A DNA stretch of 19,780 nt from Anaerolineales bacterium (GCA_025966435.1 JAICRQ010000014.1:1-19780), one strand, 5' to 3'; numbered from the stretch's first letter, positions 1 through 8,160 are shown. Numbers and translations are program-made. The notes: generated from the sequence alone by a model not told the origin.

Positions 1-378
1 GATGGATTCCTGTTCCCAGTTACGTGCAATGCGGGTGACCATTTCCCCGCGCTCATCCCGCAGCATCAGGAAGCCACGTTCGGCTCCCATCATTCCAACA
101 ATGGTATCCATCACGATTTGCAGGACCTCATCCACTTCAAGGGTAGAGTTGATCACTTCCCCTATTCCTGCTAACGCCTGCAAATGGCTGAACCGCTGTT
201 CAAACGGGATGAGGAGCTCGCTAACCTGCGTCAGCGAGTTTTCAAGGACCTTCAGTTCATCGACGGCTTCCTGCGGAACGTGCTTAAACTCCAAAGAGTT
301 GCGCAGCTTGGCGCTTTGCTGGGTAATGGCAACGACCTGGTCGTTGATGGAAGTGGTCTTGGCTTTGATTGAATCCAT
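1..378 (-). CDS. GAF-domain signalling protein, N-terminal part (runs off the left edge)
   Basis: The minus-strand frame is open from an ATG at 378 to base 1 (126 codons, no stop), so the gene continues outside the window. Residues 1-65 are polar and heptad-like and probably form a coiled coil. From about residue 67 the sequence reads LQALAGIGEVINSTL, then GAERGFLMLRDERGE, the typical opening of a GAF sensor domain. GAF domains bind small ligands or mediate dimerisation in cyclases, histidine kinases and phosphatases; the output domain lies outside the window, so the protein's activity cannot be named. An AAGGA Shine-Dalgarno (385-389) lies 6 nt before the ATG. The gene begins 47 bp after the stop of the transglutaminase-like gene on the same strand, so the two are probably co-transcribed. 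The plus-strand open frame over this region is its antisense shadow. Confidence 0.85.
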   Translation of the reverse strand, partial: MDSIKAKTTSINDQVVAITQQSAKLRNSLEFKHVPQEAVDELKVLENSLTQVSELLIPFEQRFSHLQALAGIGEVINSTLEVDEVLQIVMDTIVGMMGAERGFLMLRDERGEMVTRIARNWEQESI

Positions 379-425
379 GATGTGTCCTTCATATCACCAA
401 GAACCGCCGCTGATGAATTGGAAAA

Positions 426-2759
426 TTAACGGGTGGGCTTGCCCAGAAACAAGTAACGAATACGTTCCACGATAACCTGTTTGCGTAAATCAAACGCGGC
501 ACGGCGGACCTGTGTGACGTCTGCAATTCTGGAAGTATAAAGGGATGTCTGATGTTCGTCCAGAAGGACTTTGATTTCCCCGGCTTTTGCCGGCAGGATG
601 CGCGTCAGTTTCGCGGCACGTTCCATGGGTGTGCTGTGGACGGGAACGGCCTGATCCAGGTTTCGCAGCGCAAAGTTCACACTTTCAAAGGCTCTTTCGA
701 TAGGGGAGAGCCTGACCCAGGTTTCCCAGCGGATAACCCAGGCAGGGACATCGATTCCGGTGCGCTCAATGGCACTCCGCAGGAAGCTGGGAATACGGGC
801 AGGGAGGTCATACCGATACCGGCGGCCGATGAGAATCATCAACCCTGTGACGATCATTAGTAAGGGAAGCAGATAATAGATAGGCTGGATGCCCATGAGC
901 GCCTGTTGAGCAGAGGAATCCACTCCTTCTTCATCCCGCTCTCGGCTGGCAAACTGTCCCTCCTCTTCGGGAAGCAGGTTGTTTGGGAGATTTAATCCCG
1001 ATGCGTCTAAAGGATCTTGCGGTGGGAGTGGACGATCCAGGGGAGCCTGTCCGGCTGTGGGTTCGAACTCCACCCAGCCAATGCCCGGGAAGAACACTTC
1101 GGGCCAGGCATGAGAATTCAGCCTGCGAACTACATAGGTATTCTCATCACGCTCGCCTTGTGCAAATCCCACTGCCATGCGGGCCGGAACCCCAACCGAA
1201 CGCAGCATGAGGACTTCCGCCGAGGCATAGTACACACAATAGGCTTGTTTGAAATCGAACAATACCCATTCCAGACTGTTCTTATTGCGCGGGGGCTCAG
1301 GAATGGTCTGAGAATAAACAATGTTTTCACGCAAGTACCGCGTGATCAAACTGGCTTTTTCATACGGTGTTTGAGCGTCTGCTGTGATCTCTTTGGCGAG
1401 TTCCTGGATACGCGGCGAAAAGTCTTGTGGGAGCTGCAGATATTTTTGCTTGATCCATTCCGGATAGGCAGTGCCTGCCTCTTGCAATTGCTGCCGGTTA
1501 GGGTTGCTGAGAATGGCATCCAGTTGGTAGGTTTCGCCGCCCCGCAAAGCGGGGTAAGCGTGCCACGCGACCATATCCTTGCCCATCTCTGCCGGGACGG
1601 CGAACGTCACACCCGGGCGGCTGATCCAGATCGGTTGGGCAGGGGAGTAGAGCAGAGAGAAGTTGGTCTGACCAGTGTTGAAAACGAAGTGAGCCGGCGT
1701 CTTTTCCTGTGTATCCACCTGGAAGGGGTTTGTCACAGCCGGAGAGTATTCCTCACGGACGGTACCGCTTGTATACCATTGTCCATTTTGAAAGCGATCG
1801 TACGTTCGCCCGCGCCAGTAATAGCGCGGCGGTTTTTCTTCAAAGGGCAGTTCCGGTGCTTCCACCTCGAACATCACCAGGTCAGAAAGCGGGAAACCAC
1901 GCCCGAGGGCAAGATTCGAGCCAAAGAACTCGCCATTCCTATTGTTGCCCGGTGATTCCAGGGCGCTGACTGCGTTCTTCATGTTCTCTGTGAACTCACG
2001 CCAGGGTTTGGCGGCTTGGTTCCACGTCTTCACTGCGGCGTTCATACTGGAAAGCGAAGCCGGGACCGTCCACGCGACCACAATGACCAAGCCGGCCGCG
2101 ATTGCCATGCTGCTCGTCAGGTCTATGCCTGTGTCTGGAGAAAGAAAAATACGGCGCTCACGCCAGGATTGTTTATTTTGCAAAAGCTGCATGCGCCCCA
2201 GAAGCAGCAGAGCAATGAACGCAAAGAACGCCAGGAACCATAGGCGCCCCGCCACGCCGTTGTCGTAGTTCTGAATAATGATGAGCCCGATTGCAGCCGG
2301 AAGGATAGCGCCAAGGTAATTCTGGTTGCGAACCAGTGTAAAGCTCGCCCAAGAGCTGATGATCCAAAAGGCAATGGACATCAACGCAACGAAGAAGAGT
2401 GGGTCTTCCACCGGCCGGCGCGCCACGAAATCAGAGATAGCGAAAAACAAGCGTCCCCCTACACTGGCGAATTGCTCCTCGAGGGATGCATTCTGGTCGA
2501 TGACCAGTGTCCACTGTAGAGGCAGCAGGATGATCATATAAAAAAACGTCAGCCAGCGCACAGTCCGGCGCTGGAACGTGCTATACCCGAGTGCGATGCC
2601 GATCACAAACCCCATATACGTGAAGGTCTGAGTCAGATAAAGGAATGGAGTCCAGGTGGTCGCAACGAGTCGCGAAGCCACAGTCTGTAAGAGGACAAAG
2701 AGCAGTCCAATGGCGGCCCAATCCCACCAGCGTGATTGCGGTACGTGTAGCTTTTCCAT
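426..2759 (-). CDS. Transglutaminase-like membrane protein (TgpA-type, DUF3488/DUF4129 architecture)
   Basis: This is a 777-residue polytopic membrane protein. Six to seven hydrophobic segments occupy the first 250 residues. A large, presumably extracytoplasmic region follows with a transglutaminase core: Cys508 in QAYCVYYASA, His550 in NSHAWPEVF and Glu566 in WVEFEPTAG. One more membrane segment (IYYLLPLLMIVTGLMILIG) leads to a cytoplasmic tail resembling DUF4129. This order matches TgpA-like proteins, which act on the outer face of the cytoplasmic membrane; the substrate is unknown and could be hydrolysed rather than cross-linked. Glu stands at the third catalytic position where Asp is classical, but WVxFEPT is common in this family. 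The ATG at 2759 was chosen; an in-frame TTG at 2780 would add seven residues. Neither has a clear Shine-Dalgarno. The gene is divergent from the PAP2 gene and upstream of the GAF gene. Confidence 0.9.
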   Translation of the reverse strand: MEKLHVPQSRWWDWAAIGLLFVLLQTVASRLVATTWTPFLYLTQTFTYMGFVIGIALGYSTFQRRTVRWLTFFYMIILLPLQWTLVIDQNASLEEQFASVGGRLFFAISDFVARRPVEDPLFFVALMSIAFWIISSWASFTLVRNQNYLGAILPAAIGLIIIQNYDNGVAGRLWFLAFFAFIALLLLGRMQLLQNKQSWRERRIFLSPDTGIDLTSSMAIAAGLVIVVAWTVPASLSSMNAAVKTWNQAAKPWREFTENMKNAVSALESPGNNRNGEFFGSNLALGRGFPLSDLVMFEVEAPELPFEEKPPRYYWRGRTYDRFQNGQWYTSGTVREEYSPAVTNPFQVDTQEKTPAHFVFNTGQTNFSLLYSPAQPIWISRPGVTFAVPAEMGKDMVAWHAYPALRGGETYQLDAILSNPNRQQLQEAGTAYPEWIKQKYLQLPQDFSPRIQELAKEITADAQTPYEKASLITRYLRENIVYSQTIPEPPRNKNSLEWVLFDFKQAYCVYYASAEVLMLRSVGVPARMAVGFAQGERDENTYVVRRLNSHAWPEVFFPGIGWVEFEPTAGQAPLDRPLPPQDPLDASGLNLPNNLLPEEEGQFASRERDEEGVDSSAQQALMGIQPIYYLLPLLMIVTGLMILIGRRYRYDLPARIPSFLRSAIERTGIDVPAWVIRWETWVRLSPIERAFESVNFALRNLDQAVPVHSTPMERAAKLTRILPAKAGEIKVLLDEHQTSLYTSRIADVTQVRRAAFDLRKQVIVERIRYLFLGKPTR

Positions 2760-2859
2760 TTTTCGAGGGTAAGTGTACAATAAAAAGGAGTAGAGGAGCT
2801 AATCCTGCAGAGGGGTTTTTCTACAATTGTGATGATAACGCAAACGGAAATACTTTTCT

Positions 2860-2875
2860 GAGTTTTAATAAACTC
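2860..2875. repeat. Small inverted repeat in the divergent intergenic region
   Basis: GAGTTT and AAACTC face each other across TAAT in the 155-bp gap between the divergent transglutaminase and PAP2 genes. It is AT-rich, could form a short hairpin, and could equally be an operator. I see no consensus promoter for either gene in this gap. Confidence 0.35.
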
Positions 2876-2902
2876 TAACGTTCGTCTAACATTATGAATT
2901 CA

Positions 2903-2907
2903 AAGGA
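2903..2907 (+). promoter_or_regulatory. Shine-Dalgarno that fixes the PAP2 gene start
   Basis: AAGGA sits 7 nt before the ATG at 2915. The upstream in-frame ATG at 2894 has no such motif and would place this sequence inside the coding region, so 2915 is the better start. Confidence 0.6.
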
Positions 2908-2914
2908 CACCGGT

Positions 2915-3898
2915 ATGGATACCCTTCTCGAAAGCGGAGTTGACTGGATCGTTGCTATTCAGTCCCTTGGCAGCTGGCTCGAATTGCCGATGATATTTTT
3001 TTCGAATTTGGGGAATGAAAATTTTTTCTTCCTGGTTTTGCCTTTGCTCTACTGGAGTGTAGATACGGGGTTAGGTCTGCGCGTTGCCTTCATCCTTGCT
3101 ACCAGTAACTATTTTAATTCCATCATCAAGCTGTCATTTGCCGCCCCACGGCCCTTCTGGGTGAGCACACAGATCGAACCAATCTTGTACGAAAATACAT
3201 TCGGCATTCCCTCCGGTCACGCACAGAATGCAGCCGCGTTTACTGGCATTGCGGCTGCCAGGGTCAATACATCCTGGGCATGGGTGACGGCAATTCTCCT
3301 CACATTTTTCATTGGCTTTTCCCGCCTTTATCTCGGTCTGCACTTCGTGCATGATGTCCTCGCCGGTTGGGTCCTGGGATATGGGCTCCTGTTTTTATTC
3401 ACGCGCTTCTGGAACCCTGTCGCTGGCTGGCTTCGCACAAAAACACTTGCTCAACAAATTGCGCTGGCGTTACTAACCTCTTTGATCATGATCCTTGTCG
3501 CCATACTGGCAACAACCCGATTGGAGGGGTATGTCTTTCCTGCTGAGTGGGTGGACAATGCACTTCGTGCGGGACCCCTGCCGGACCCGGTTTCGATTGA
3601 GGGCACATTTACCTCGGCCGGGTCGTTCTTTGGTCTGGCAGCCGGTGCCGCCTGGATCGCCTCTCGAGGCGGGTTTCTAACGGAAGGCCCGATCGAAAAG
3701 CGCGCTTTGCGCTATGTGATTGGTCTGCTTGGAATCATCGTCCTGTGGTTTGGGCTGGGCCAGGTCTTCCCGGACGGTGAAACCATCGTCCCCTTAATCC
3801 TTCGCTACGTCCGTTATGCGCTCGTTGGTTTCTGGGTGACGGGGGGAGCACCTTGGTTATTTTTTCATTTCAATTTAGTAAGGGGGTCCAAGATGTAG
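2915..3898 (+). CDS. PAP2-superfamily membrane phosphatase
   Basis: This 327-residue integral membrane protein carries all three signature motifs of the type 2 phosphatidic acid phosphatase family. These are K-x6-RP (Lys72 to Arg79-Pro80, in KLSFAAPRP), PSGH (99-102) and SR-x5-H-x3-D (Ser136-Arg137, His143, Asp147, in SRLYLGLHFVHD). The two His residues and the Arg residues are the expected catalytic and phosphate-binding set. Family members dephosphorylate lipid phosphates such as undecaprenyl pyrophosphate or phosphatidic acid; which one cannot be told here. At least seven hydrophobic segments are visible. The C-terminal part (from about residue 180) adds membrane helices beyond the catalytic core, so it is longer than minimal bacterial PAP2 enzymes. 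The gene is divergent from the transglutaminase gene, and the kinase gene follows from its own promoter. Confidence 0.92.
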   Translation: MDTLLESGVDWIVAIQSLGSWLELPMIFFSNLGNENFFFLVLPLLYWSVDTGLGLRVAFILATSNYFNSIIKLSFAAPRPFWVSTQIEPILYENTFGIPSGHAQNAAAFTGIAAARVNTSWAWVTAILLTFFIGFSRLYLGLHFVHDVLAGWVLGYGLLFLFTRFWNPVAGWLRTKTLAQQIALALLTSLIMILVAILATTRLEGYVFPAEWVDNALRAGPLPDPVSIEGTFTSAGSFFGLAAGAAWIASRGGFLTEGPIEKRALRYVIGLLGIIVLWFGLGQVFPDGETIVPLILRYVRYALVGFWVTGGAPWLFFHFNLVRGSKM

Positions 3899-3908
3899 GA
3901 TGCCCGTC

Positions 3909-3917
3909 TGTTATAAT
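3909..3917 (+). promoter_or_regulatory. Extended -10 promoter of the kinase gene
   Basis: TGTTATAAT is a perfect extended -10 (TG-N-TATAAT) 41 bp before the kinase ATG. There is no good -35 at 17 bp, as is usual for extended -10 promoters. The predicted transcript start is near 3924. Confidence 0.6.
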
Positions 3918-3958
3918 CCCAGTTCTACGGCTTAATTCCTGGGAGAACTCATTATTTC

Positions 3959-6154
3959 ATGACCCTCGAGCGCGGCGCATTATTACATAAAAGATATCGC
4001 ATTGTTGAGATCCTCGGGCAAGGGGGAATGGGCTCCGTCTATCGCGCAGTCGATGAAAATCTTGGAGTGGATGTGGCGGTGAAAGAAAATCTGTTCACCA
4101 CCGACGAATACGCGCGGCAGTTCCGCCTCGAAGCCGTTATCCTTGCAAACTTACGCCACCCCAACTTGCCGCGTGTAACCGATCATTTCGTGATCGGGGA
4201 TCAGGGTCAGTATCTCGTAATGGATTACATCGAGGGGGAGGATCTGCGCCAGCGTATGGAGCGCATGGGGAATGTGACAGAAGATGAGGCAATTCTCATC
4301 GGCGCCGCGATCTGCGACGCACTGGCATATCTCCATACTCGCAAGCCTCCTATTTTGCACCGAGACCTCAAGCCGGGCAATGTCAAGATCACACCCGATG
4401 GACACATCTTCCTGGTGGACTTTGGCCTTGCCAAGGTGTTACATGGAAGCCAGGCTACCACCACTGGCGCGCGTGCAATGACCCCCGGTTATTCCCCGCC
4501 GGAACAATATGGCACTGCTCGCACCGATTCTCGCACGGATATTTATTCCCTTGGCGCCACTCTTTATGCGGCGCTGAGCGGCATCATCCCGGAAGATGGG
4601 CTGGCACGCGCGATGGATAACACCCAGCTTACCCCGCTGCGCAAGCGTAACAGCAAGGTGTCGCGCCGGTTGGCGGCGACGATTGAACGGGCGATGGGGA
4701 TCGACCCGGCGGACCGTTTCCAGACCGCAGAGGAGTTCAGGCGCTCGCTGATGGGATCAAAAACAAAGACGCAGCTTTTGCCTGGCGAATATGTCATTGA
4801 GCCTCCACCGGGAGATGCGGTCGAGGACTTCCGGCAGGGTGCGATTGAGAAAGCATCACAGCCTTCTGTCGTAGATCACAAGTCCGTCATTCCAAAAGTC
4901 TCAGCGGCAGGGGAACTGCCTGTCTTTAAACCCAAGCGAAGACGGCGAAAAAACCGCCGGTTCGTTCCGCTTTTGTTGGGGGCACTCCTTCTGCTTTCCT
5001 TCGGGATCGTGGCATTTGTGCGTCTGCGGCCGGGAGATGTGCCGCCCCAGATGAAGAATTTGTTCGCTCCCATCATGGAATTTGAGTTACCCCCCAACTG
5101 GGGTTTTAGTTTACCTGCGCCCGCGCCGGGGGGAACATCTACTTCTCAGCAACTACCGACCGTGACTCCGCTGACTGCTCAGCCGACGGCAACGGCAACG
5201 ACCGTAGTCCTGACACAGACTGCTCCACCGACAATAGAGATCACGCCCACGGTTGAGAATCTGCCTGTTCCGGTCGCGACCGCTTTGGGCGGTGGGACAG
5301 GTCAGGTCGTGTTCGCTTCCACACGCTCTGGCATTCCACAACTCTATCTGGTCAACGCTGACGGCACGGATCTCACACAGCTTACCATCGTGGAGCAGGG
5401 TGCCTGCCAGCCGTCCTGGTCGCCGGATGGATTGCAATTGGTATTTATCTCTCCCTGCCTCGGGCGGGCGGACTTTTTCGAGACGATTTATAACGAATCC
5501 AGCCTGTATGTCATCAACGCAGATGGCACTGGGTTGGACCAATTGACAGCCGCGCCCGGTTCAGACTTCGAGCCAGCCTGGTCGCCAGACGGCACTCGTA
5601 TTGCCTTCACATCTGTACGCGGTGGCTTTCGCCAAATCTACTCCCTGGATATCGAATCCCGCGAGGTGACTCTCCTGACAAACACAAACAGCGCGATTGA
5701 GAGCAGTCAGCCATCCTGGTCCCCGGATGGCTCAAAGATTACCTATTTGGTGAAACGTGTTGGCGCGTATCAAATATGGTCCATGAACGCGAATGGGCAG
5801 GAAGCCGTTCAGATTACTCGAAGCGGGCAGGACATCTGGGATTATCTGCCAAGCTGGTCTACGGATGGACGGACCGTCTTCTTCAATCAGCGACGCCCGG
5901 GCGCGTTCCGCCCCTGGCTGATGCAGATCGACCTGGAGGACTTGAGCCAGGAACCTCGACGTCTGAATTTCATTACCCCCATTGAGGATGTTTCCGTTTC
6001 GGCGGATGGCTACTGGCTGGTCTTCGAAGGTATGGACAGTGAAGGCAACCGGGAAATCTACTATATGACCGTTGCCGGAAGCGGCCGCACGCGGCTGACG
6101 AACGATCCCAAGATCGATTTCGACCCCGTCTGGCGCCCTCTCCAAACCCCCTAG
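3959..6154 (+). CDS. Transmembrane Ser/Thr protein kinase with C-terminal TolB/WD40-like propeller
   Basis: This 731-residue membrane-spanning kinase is PASTA-less. The N-terminal Hanks-type domain (about 13-270) has the glycine loop GQGGMGSVY (20-28), Lys42 in VAVKEN, the catalytic loop HRDLKPGN with Asp136, DFG beginning at Asp154, and PGYSPPEQY in place of APE, so it should be active. A basic stretch precedes one transmembrane helix (about 336-357). A Pro/Thr-rich linker follows (358-447). From about residue 448 there are five to six beta-propeller blades with repeated QPSWSPDG and EPAWSPDG motifs and IYYM/LYLV strands, as in TolB and PD40 repeats. The architecture suggests an extracytoplasmic propeller sensing a ligand and signalling to the cytoplasmic kinase; ligand and targets are unknown. 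The ribosome binding site is GGGAG at 3941-3945, unusually far (13 nt) from the ATG. A terminator follows, so the gene is monocistronic. Confidence 0.93.
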   Translation: MTLERGALLHKRYRIVEILGQGGMGSVYRAVDENLGVDVAVKENLFTTDEYARQFRLEAVILANLRHPNLPRVTDHFVIGDQGQYLVMDYIEGEDLRQRMERMGNVTEDEAILIGAAICDALAYLHTRKPPILHRDLKPGNVKITPDGHIFLVDFGLAKVLHGSQATTTGARAMTPGYSPPEQYGTARTDSRTDIYSLGATLYAALSGIIPEDGLARAMDNTQLTPLRKRNSKVSRRLAATIERAMGIDPADRFQTAEEFRRSLMGSKTKTQLLPGEYVIEPPPGDAVEDFRQGAIEKASQPSVVDHKSVIPKVSAAGELPVFKPKRRRRKNRRFVPLLLGALLLLSFGIVAFVRLRPGDVPPQMKNLFAPIMEFELPPNWGFSLPAPAPGGTSTSQQLPTVTPLTAQPTATATTVVLTQTAPPTIEITPTVENLPVPVATALGGGTGQVVFASTRSGIPQLYLVNADGTDLTQLTIVEQGACQPSWSPDGLQLVFISPCLGRADFFETIYNESSLYVINADGTGLDQLTAAPGSDFEPAWSPDGTRIAFTSVRGGFRQIYSLDIESREVTLLTNTNSAIESSQPSWSPDGSKITYLVKRVGAYQIWSMNANGQEAVQITRSGQDIWDYLPSWSTDGRTVFFNQRRPGAFRPWLMQIDLEDLSQEPRRLNFITPIEDVSVSADGYWLVFEGMDSEGNREIYYMTVAGSGRTRLTNDPKIDFDPVWRPLQTP

Positions 6155-6170
6155 CTATTTCAATGCACGA

Positions 6171-6205
6171 AAGCCCGTTACACAAAACAGTGACGGGCTT
6201 TTTCT
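6171..6205 (+). terminator. Rho-independent terminator after the kinase gene
   Basis: AAGCCCGTTAC (6171-6181) pairs with GTGACGGGCTT (6190-6200) through one T-G wobble, with an 8-nt loop, followed by a T-rich run. It separates the kinase gene from the heat-shock operon. Confidence 0.9.
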
Positions 6206-6218
6206 TATACTTCTCTTA

Positions 6219-6248
6219 TTGACGTCACTCTTTTACGCATGATATGAT
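6219..6248 (+). promoter_or_regulatory. Sigma-70-like promoter of the hrcA-grpE-dnaK-dnaJ operon
   Basis: TTGACG (6219-6224) and TATGAT (6243-6248) are separated by 18 bp, each one base off consensus. The predicted start is near 6255, just upstream of the CIRCE operator, the usual arrangement for HrcA-controlled operons. Confidence 0.85.
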
Positions 6249-6261
6249 TATTTATCAATGA

Positions 6262-6288
6262 ATAGCACTCTCTGTTCGAGAGTGCTAA
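6262..6288 (+). promoter_or_regulatory. CIRCE operator (HrcA binding site)
   Basis: The left arm ATAGCACTC (6262-6270) and right arm GAGTGCTAA (6280-6288) flank a 9-bp spacer. This is the consensus TTAGCACTC-N9-GAGTGCTAA with only the first base changed. It lies between the -10 box and the hrcA start, so HrcA bound here would repress the whole chaperone operon, with relief on heat shock. Confidence 0.96.
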
Positions 6289-6295
6289 CTATGTG

Positions 6296-7339
6296 ATGAC
6301 CATGCCTGAATTGACCGAGCGCCAGAAGACGCTTCTTCTACTGATTATACGAGATTACATCGAATCCGCTCAGCCGGTTGGCTCGAAGCGGCTGGTAGAG
6401 CATTACCATATTAATCTTTCATCCGCCACCATCCGCAATGAAATGGCTGCCCTCACGGACATGGGTTACCTGCGCCAGCCACATACCTCAGCTGGTCGAG
6501 TCCCCACCGAAGAAGGATATCGTTATTTTGTCAGTCAAATGATGAACCAGGCGGAGCTGCCTGAGGCTGTTCAGGCGACCATTGCGCATCAATTCCATCA
6601 ATCCCGCCCGGATGTTGATCAGTGGATGACCCTGGCGGCATCCATCCTTGCGCATCAATCGCAGGGAGTTGCCGTTGTCACAGCCCCTCATACCGACAAG
6701 GCAAAATACAAGCATGTGGAATTGATTTCTACGCAGGGACGTCAGGTTCTAATGGTGCTGGTATTGGTGGGTGGAGAAGTGAGTCAGCAGATTCTCACAC
6801 TGGCAGAGCCTGTTTCACAGGAGAGGCTCAGCCAGACCGCTGCACGTCTCAATAAGCTACTGTCAGGTCTGGCGGTGGACGCTATGACGGCACTGCCGGT
6901 GCGCTCCGACGCCCTCGATCAGGATATCCTAACTCTGATTGTTCAGGACTTTCGCCGTGCAGCAAACCGCGTCTCGGGTGAAATTTATACCGACGGCCTG
7001 ACCAATGTGTTGGGAGAGCCGGAGTTTGCCGAATCCGATGAGGCACGTCGTGCCTTGCGTATCTTTGGGGAACGTTCTACCCTGGAGGAGTTGATTGCAC
7101 GCACGGCAATCAATAGCAATGTTGGTGGGTTGCAGGTGCTCATCGGAGGCGAAGGCGGCTGGGAAGAACTGCGGCAGTGCTCGATGATCATAGCGCGCTA
7201 TGGCGTTCCCGGTTTAGCAACCGGAACCTTAGGTGTACTCGGCCCGATGAGAATGTCCTATGCGCGCACAATCCCCACTGTGCGATATGTTGCGGGACTA
7301 CTAAGTGATCTGGTGAATGACACCATTTCTGGTGAATAA
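6296..7339 (+). CDS. hrcA: Heat-inducible transcription repressor HrcA
   Basis: HrcA is the DNA-binding repressor of class I heat-shock operons and binds CIRCE as a dimer. In B. subtilis its activity depends on GroEL. The N-terminal winged helix is clear: LTERQKTLLLLIIRDYIESAQPVGSKRLVEH, then SSATIRNEMAALTDMGYLRQPHTSAGRVPTEEGY, both hallmark blocks. The length (about 347 residues) is normal and the C-terminal GAF-like domain is intact. It is the first gene of the operon and sits 8 bp after its own operator, so it is autoregulated. The start is ambiguous: GTG 6293, ATG 6296 and ATG 6302 are in frame, and no strong Shine-Dalgarno is present because the operator occupies the leader. An out-of-frame ATG-TGA at 6291 overlaps the first candidate. 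Confidence 0.97.
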   Translation: MTMPELTERQKTLLLLIIRDYIESAQPVGSKRLVEHYHINLSSATIRNEMAALTDMGYLRQPHTSAGRVPTEEGYRYFVSQMMNQAELPEAVQATIAHQFHQSRPDVDQWMTLAASILAHQSQGVAVVTAPHTDKAKYKHVELISTQGRQVLMVLVLVGGEVSQQILTLAEPVSQERLSQTAARLNKLLSGLAVDAMTALPVRSDALDQDILTLIVQDFRRAANRVSGEIYTDGLTNVLGEPEFAESDEARRALRIFGERSTLEELIARTAINSNVGGLQVLIGGEGGWEELRQCSMIIARYGVPGLATGTLGVLGPMRMSYARTIPTVRYVAGLLSDLVNDTISGE

Positions 7340-7350
7340 TCAAACTCTAA

Positions 7351-7427
7351 TGTCATTGCGAGGAGCGTAGCGACGAAGCAATCTCCCGTTATGAATAGGA
7401 GAAACGCTCAGAAAGTTTGTAATGACG
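7351..7427. repeat. Palindromic GTCATTGCGAG-type repeat, copy A (hrcA-grpE gap)
   Basis: The 101-bp gap between hrcA and grpE is nearly filled by an element opening TGTCATTGCGAGGAGCGTAG and closing GTAATGACG (7419-7427), whose complement matches the opening. Inside, TCTCC and GGAGA form an inner stem. It shares TTGCGAGGAGCGT (7356-7368) and GCAATCTCC with copy B at 8012-8160. Elements of this wording recur as dispersed REP-like repeats in many unrelated bacterial genomes. The grpE ribosome binding site AGGTGA lies just outside its right end. Confidence 0.8.
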
Positions 7428-7440
7428 AACAGGTGAAAGT

Positions 7441-8004
7441 ATGGTTGAAAAAAAGAAACACACCCACGAAGAAGAACTCGGAGAGAGCCAGGCGGAAGGC
7501 GTGGCAACCTCGCAAGACACGTCTTTAGACGTGGAGCAATTGTCAGCAGAGATGGAAGTTTTGAGGAAGAAACTCGAAGAGGCTGCTTCCAAAACTACCG
7601 AATATAAAGACAGCTGGCTGCGTTCCCAGGCAGAGTTCCAGAACTATCGCAAACGTATCGAGCGTGATAACGAGCTGACTTACATCTCGTTGAAGGGCGA
7701 TATCATCAAAAAGATTTTGCCTGTACTCGACGATCTTGAGCGCGCCCTTCAAAACCGTTCTGGGGATGATGCCTGGGCAAATGGTATAGAGCTGATAGCG
7801 CGCAAGTTCCAGAACATCTTGCAGAGCGAAGGCATAAAACGAATCGAGGCAGTGGGTAAGGAATTTGACCCCAACCTGCATGAAGCGGTTTCACATGAAC
7901 CTGTCGACGGCGTGCAAAGCGGACATGTGATCGGCGTCGTCCAGAATGGATACATGCTCGGCGAGCGGGTCATACGCCCGGCGCTGGTGCGCGTGGCACA
8001 ATAA
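7441..8004 (+). CDS. grpE: GrpE, nucleotide exchange factor for DnaK
   Basis: GrpE releases ADP from DnaK and so sets the pace of its substrate cycle. The 187-residue protein has the family layout: an acidic, disordered N-terminus (1-30), a long coiled coil through about residue 85 (LRKKLEEAASKTTEYKDSWL, then RSQAEFQNYRKRIERD), and the C-terminal beta-wing domain with FDPNLHEAVSHEPVDG and the end block GYMLGERVIRPALVRVAQ. These are the diagnostic GrpE motifs and nothing is truncated. AGGTGA 5 nt before the ATG is a good ribosome binding site. The gene is separated from hrcA and dnaK by repeat elements but follows the canonical order, so one CIRCE-controlled transcript probably covers all four genes. 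Confidence 0.97.
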   Translation: MVEKKKHTHEEELGESQAEGVATSQDTSLDVEQLSAEMEVLRKKLEEAASKTTEYKDSWLRSQAEFQNYRKRIERDNELTYISLKGDIIKKILPVLDDLERALQNRSGDDAWANGIELIARKFQNILQSEGIKRIEAVGKEFDPNLHEAVSHEPVDGVQSGHVIGVVQNGYMLGERVIRPALVRVAQ

Positions 8005-8011
8005 AACATTG

Positions 8012-8160
8012 CATGTTGCGAGGAGCGTTCGTTGCGACGCCACTGGCACCGCACGCGGTTTTTGAAATGCCTTAGCATTTCATGGCAACCATGCAGGTGA
8101 GCAATCTCCTGCTGCCAAGTTGGCTGAGATGGCTTCGCCGTAAAGCGGCTCGCAATGACG
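8012..8160. repeat. Palindromic GTCATTGCGAG-type repeat, copy B (grpE-dnaK gap)
   Basis: Most of the 181-bp grpE-dnaK gap is one composite element. It opens with TTGCGAGGAGCGT (8016-8028, identical to copy A) and ends in CGGCTCGCAATGACG (8146-8160), whose complement CGTCATTGCGAGCCG mirrors the opening. Inside are a hairpin GAAATGC-CTTA-GCATTTC (8064-8081) and the block GCAATCTCC (8101-8109). The dnaK ribosome binding site AGAGGAGA lies just beyond it. The open frame covering its right half on the plus strand is an artefact of the repeat. Confidence 0.8.

Noticed and set aside
2..475. Plus-strand open frame of 157 codons at the left edge
   Set aside because: The minus strand encodes a clear GAF-domain opening with a ribosome binding site; the plus frame is Ser/Arg-rich with no motif.
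1017..1955. Plus-strand open frame of 312 codons
   Set aside because: It is antisense to the transglutaminase-like gene, which has family motifs in the minus frame; the plus translation shows none.
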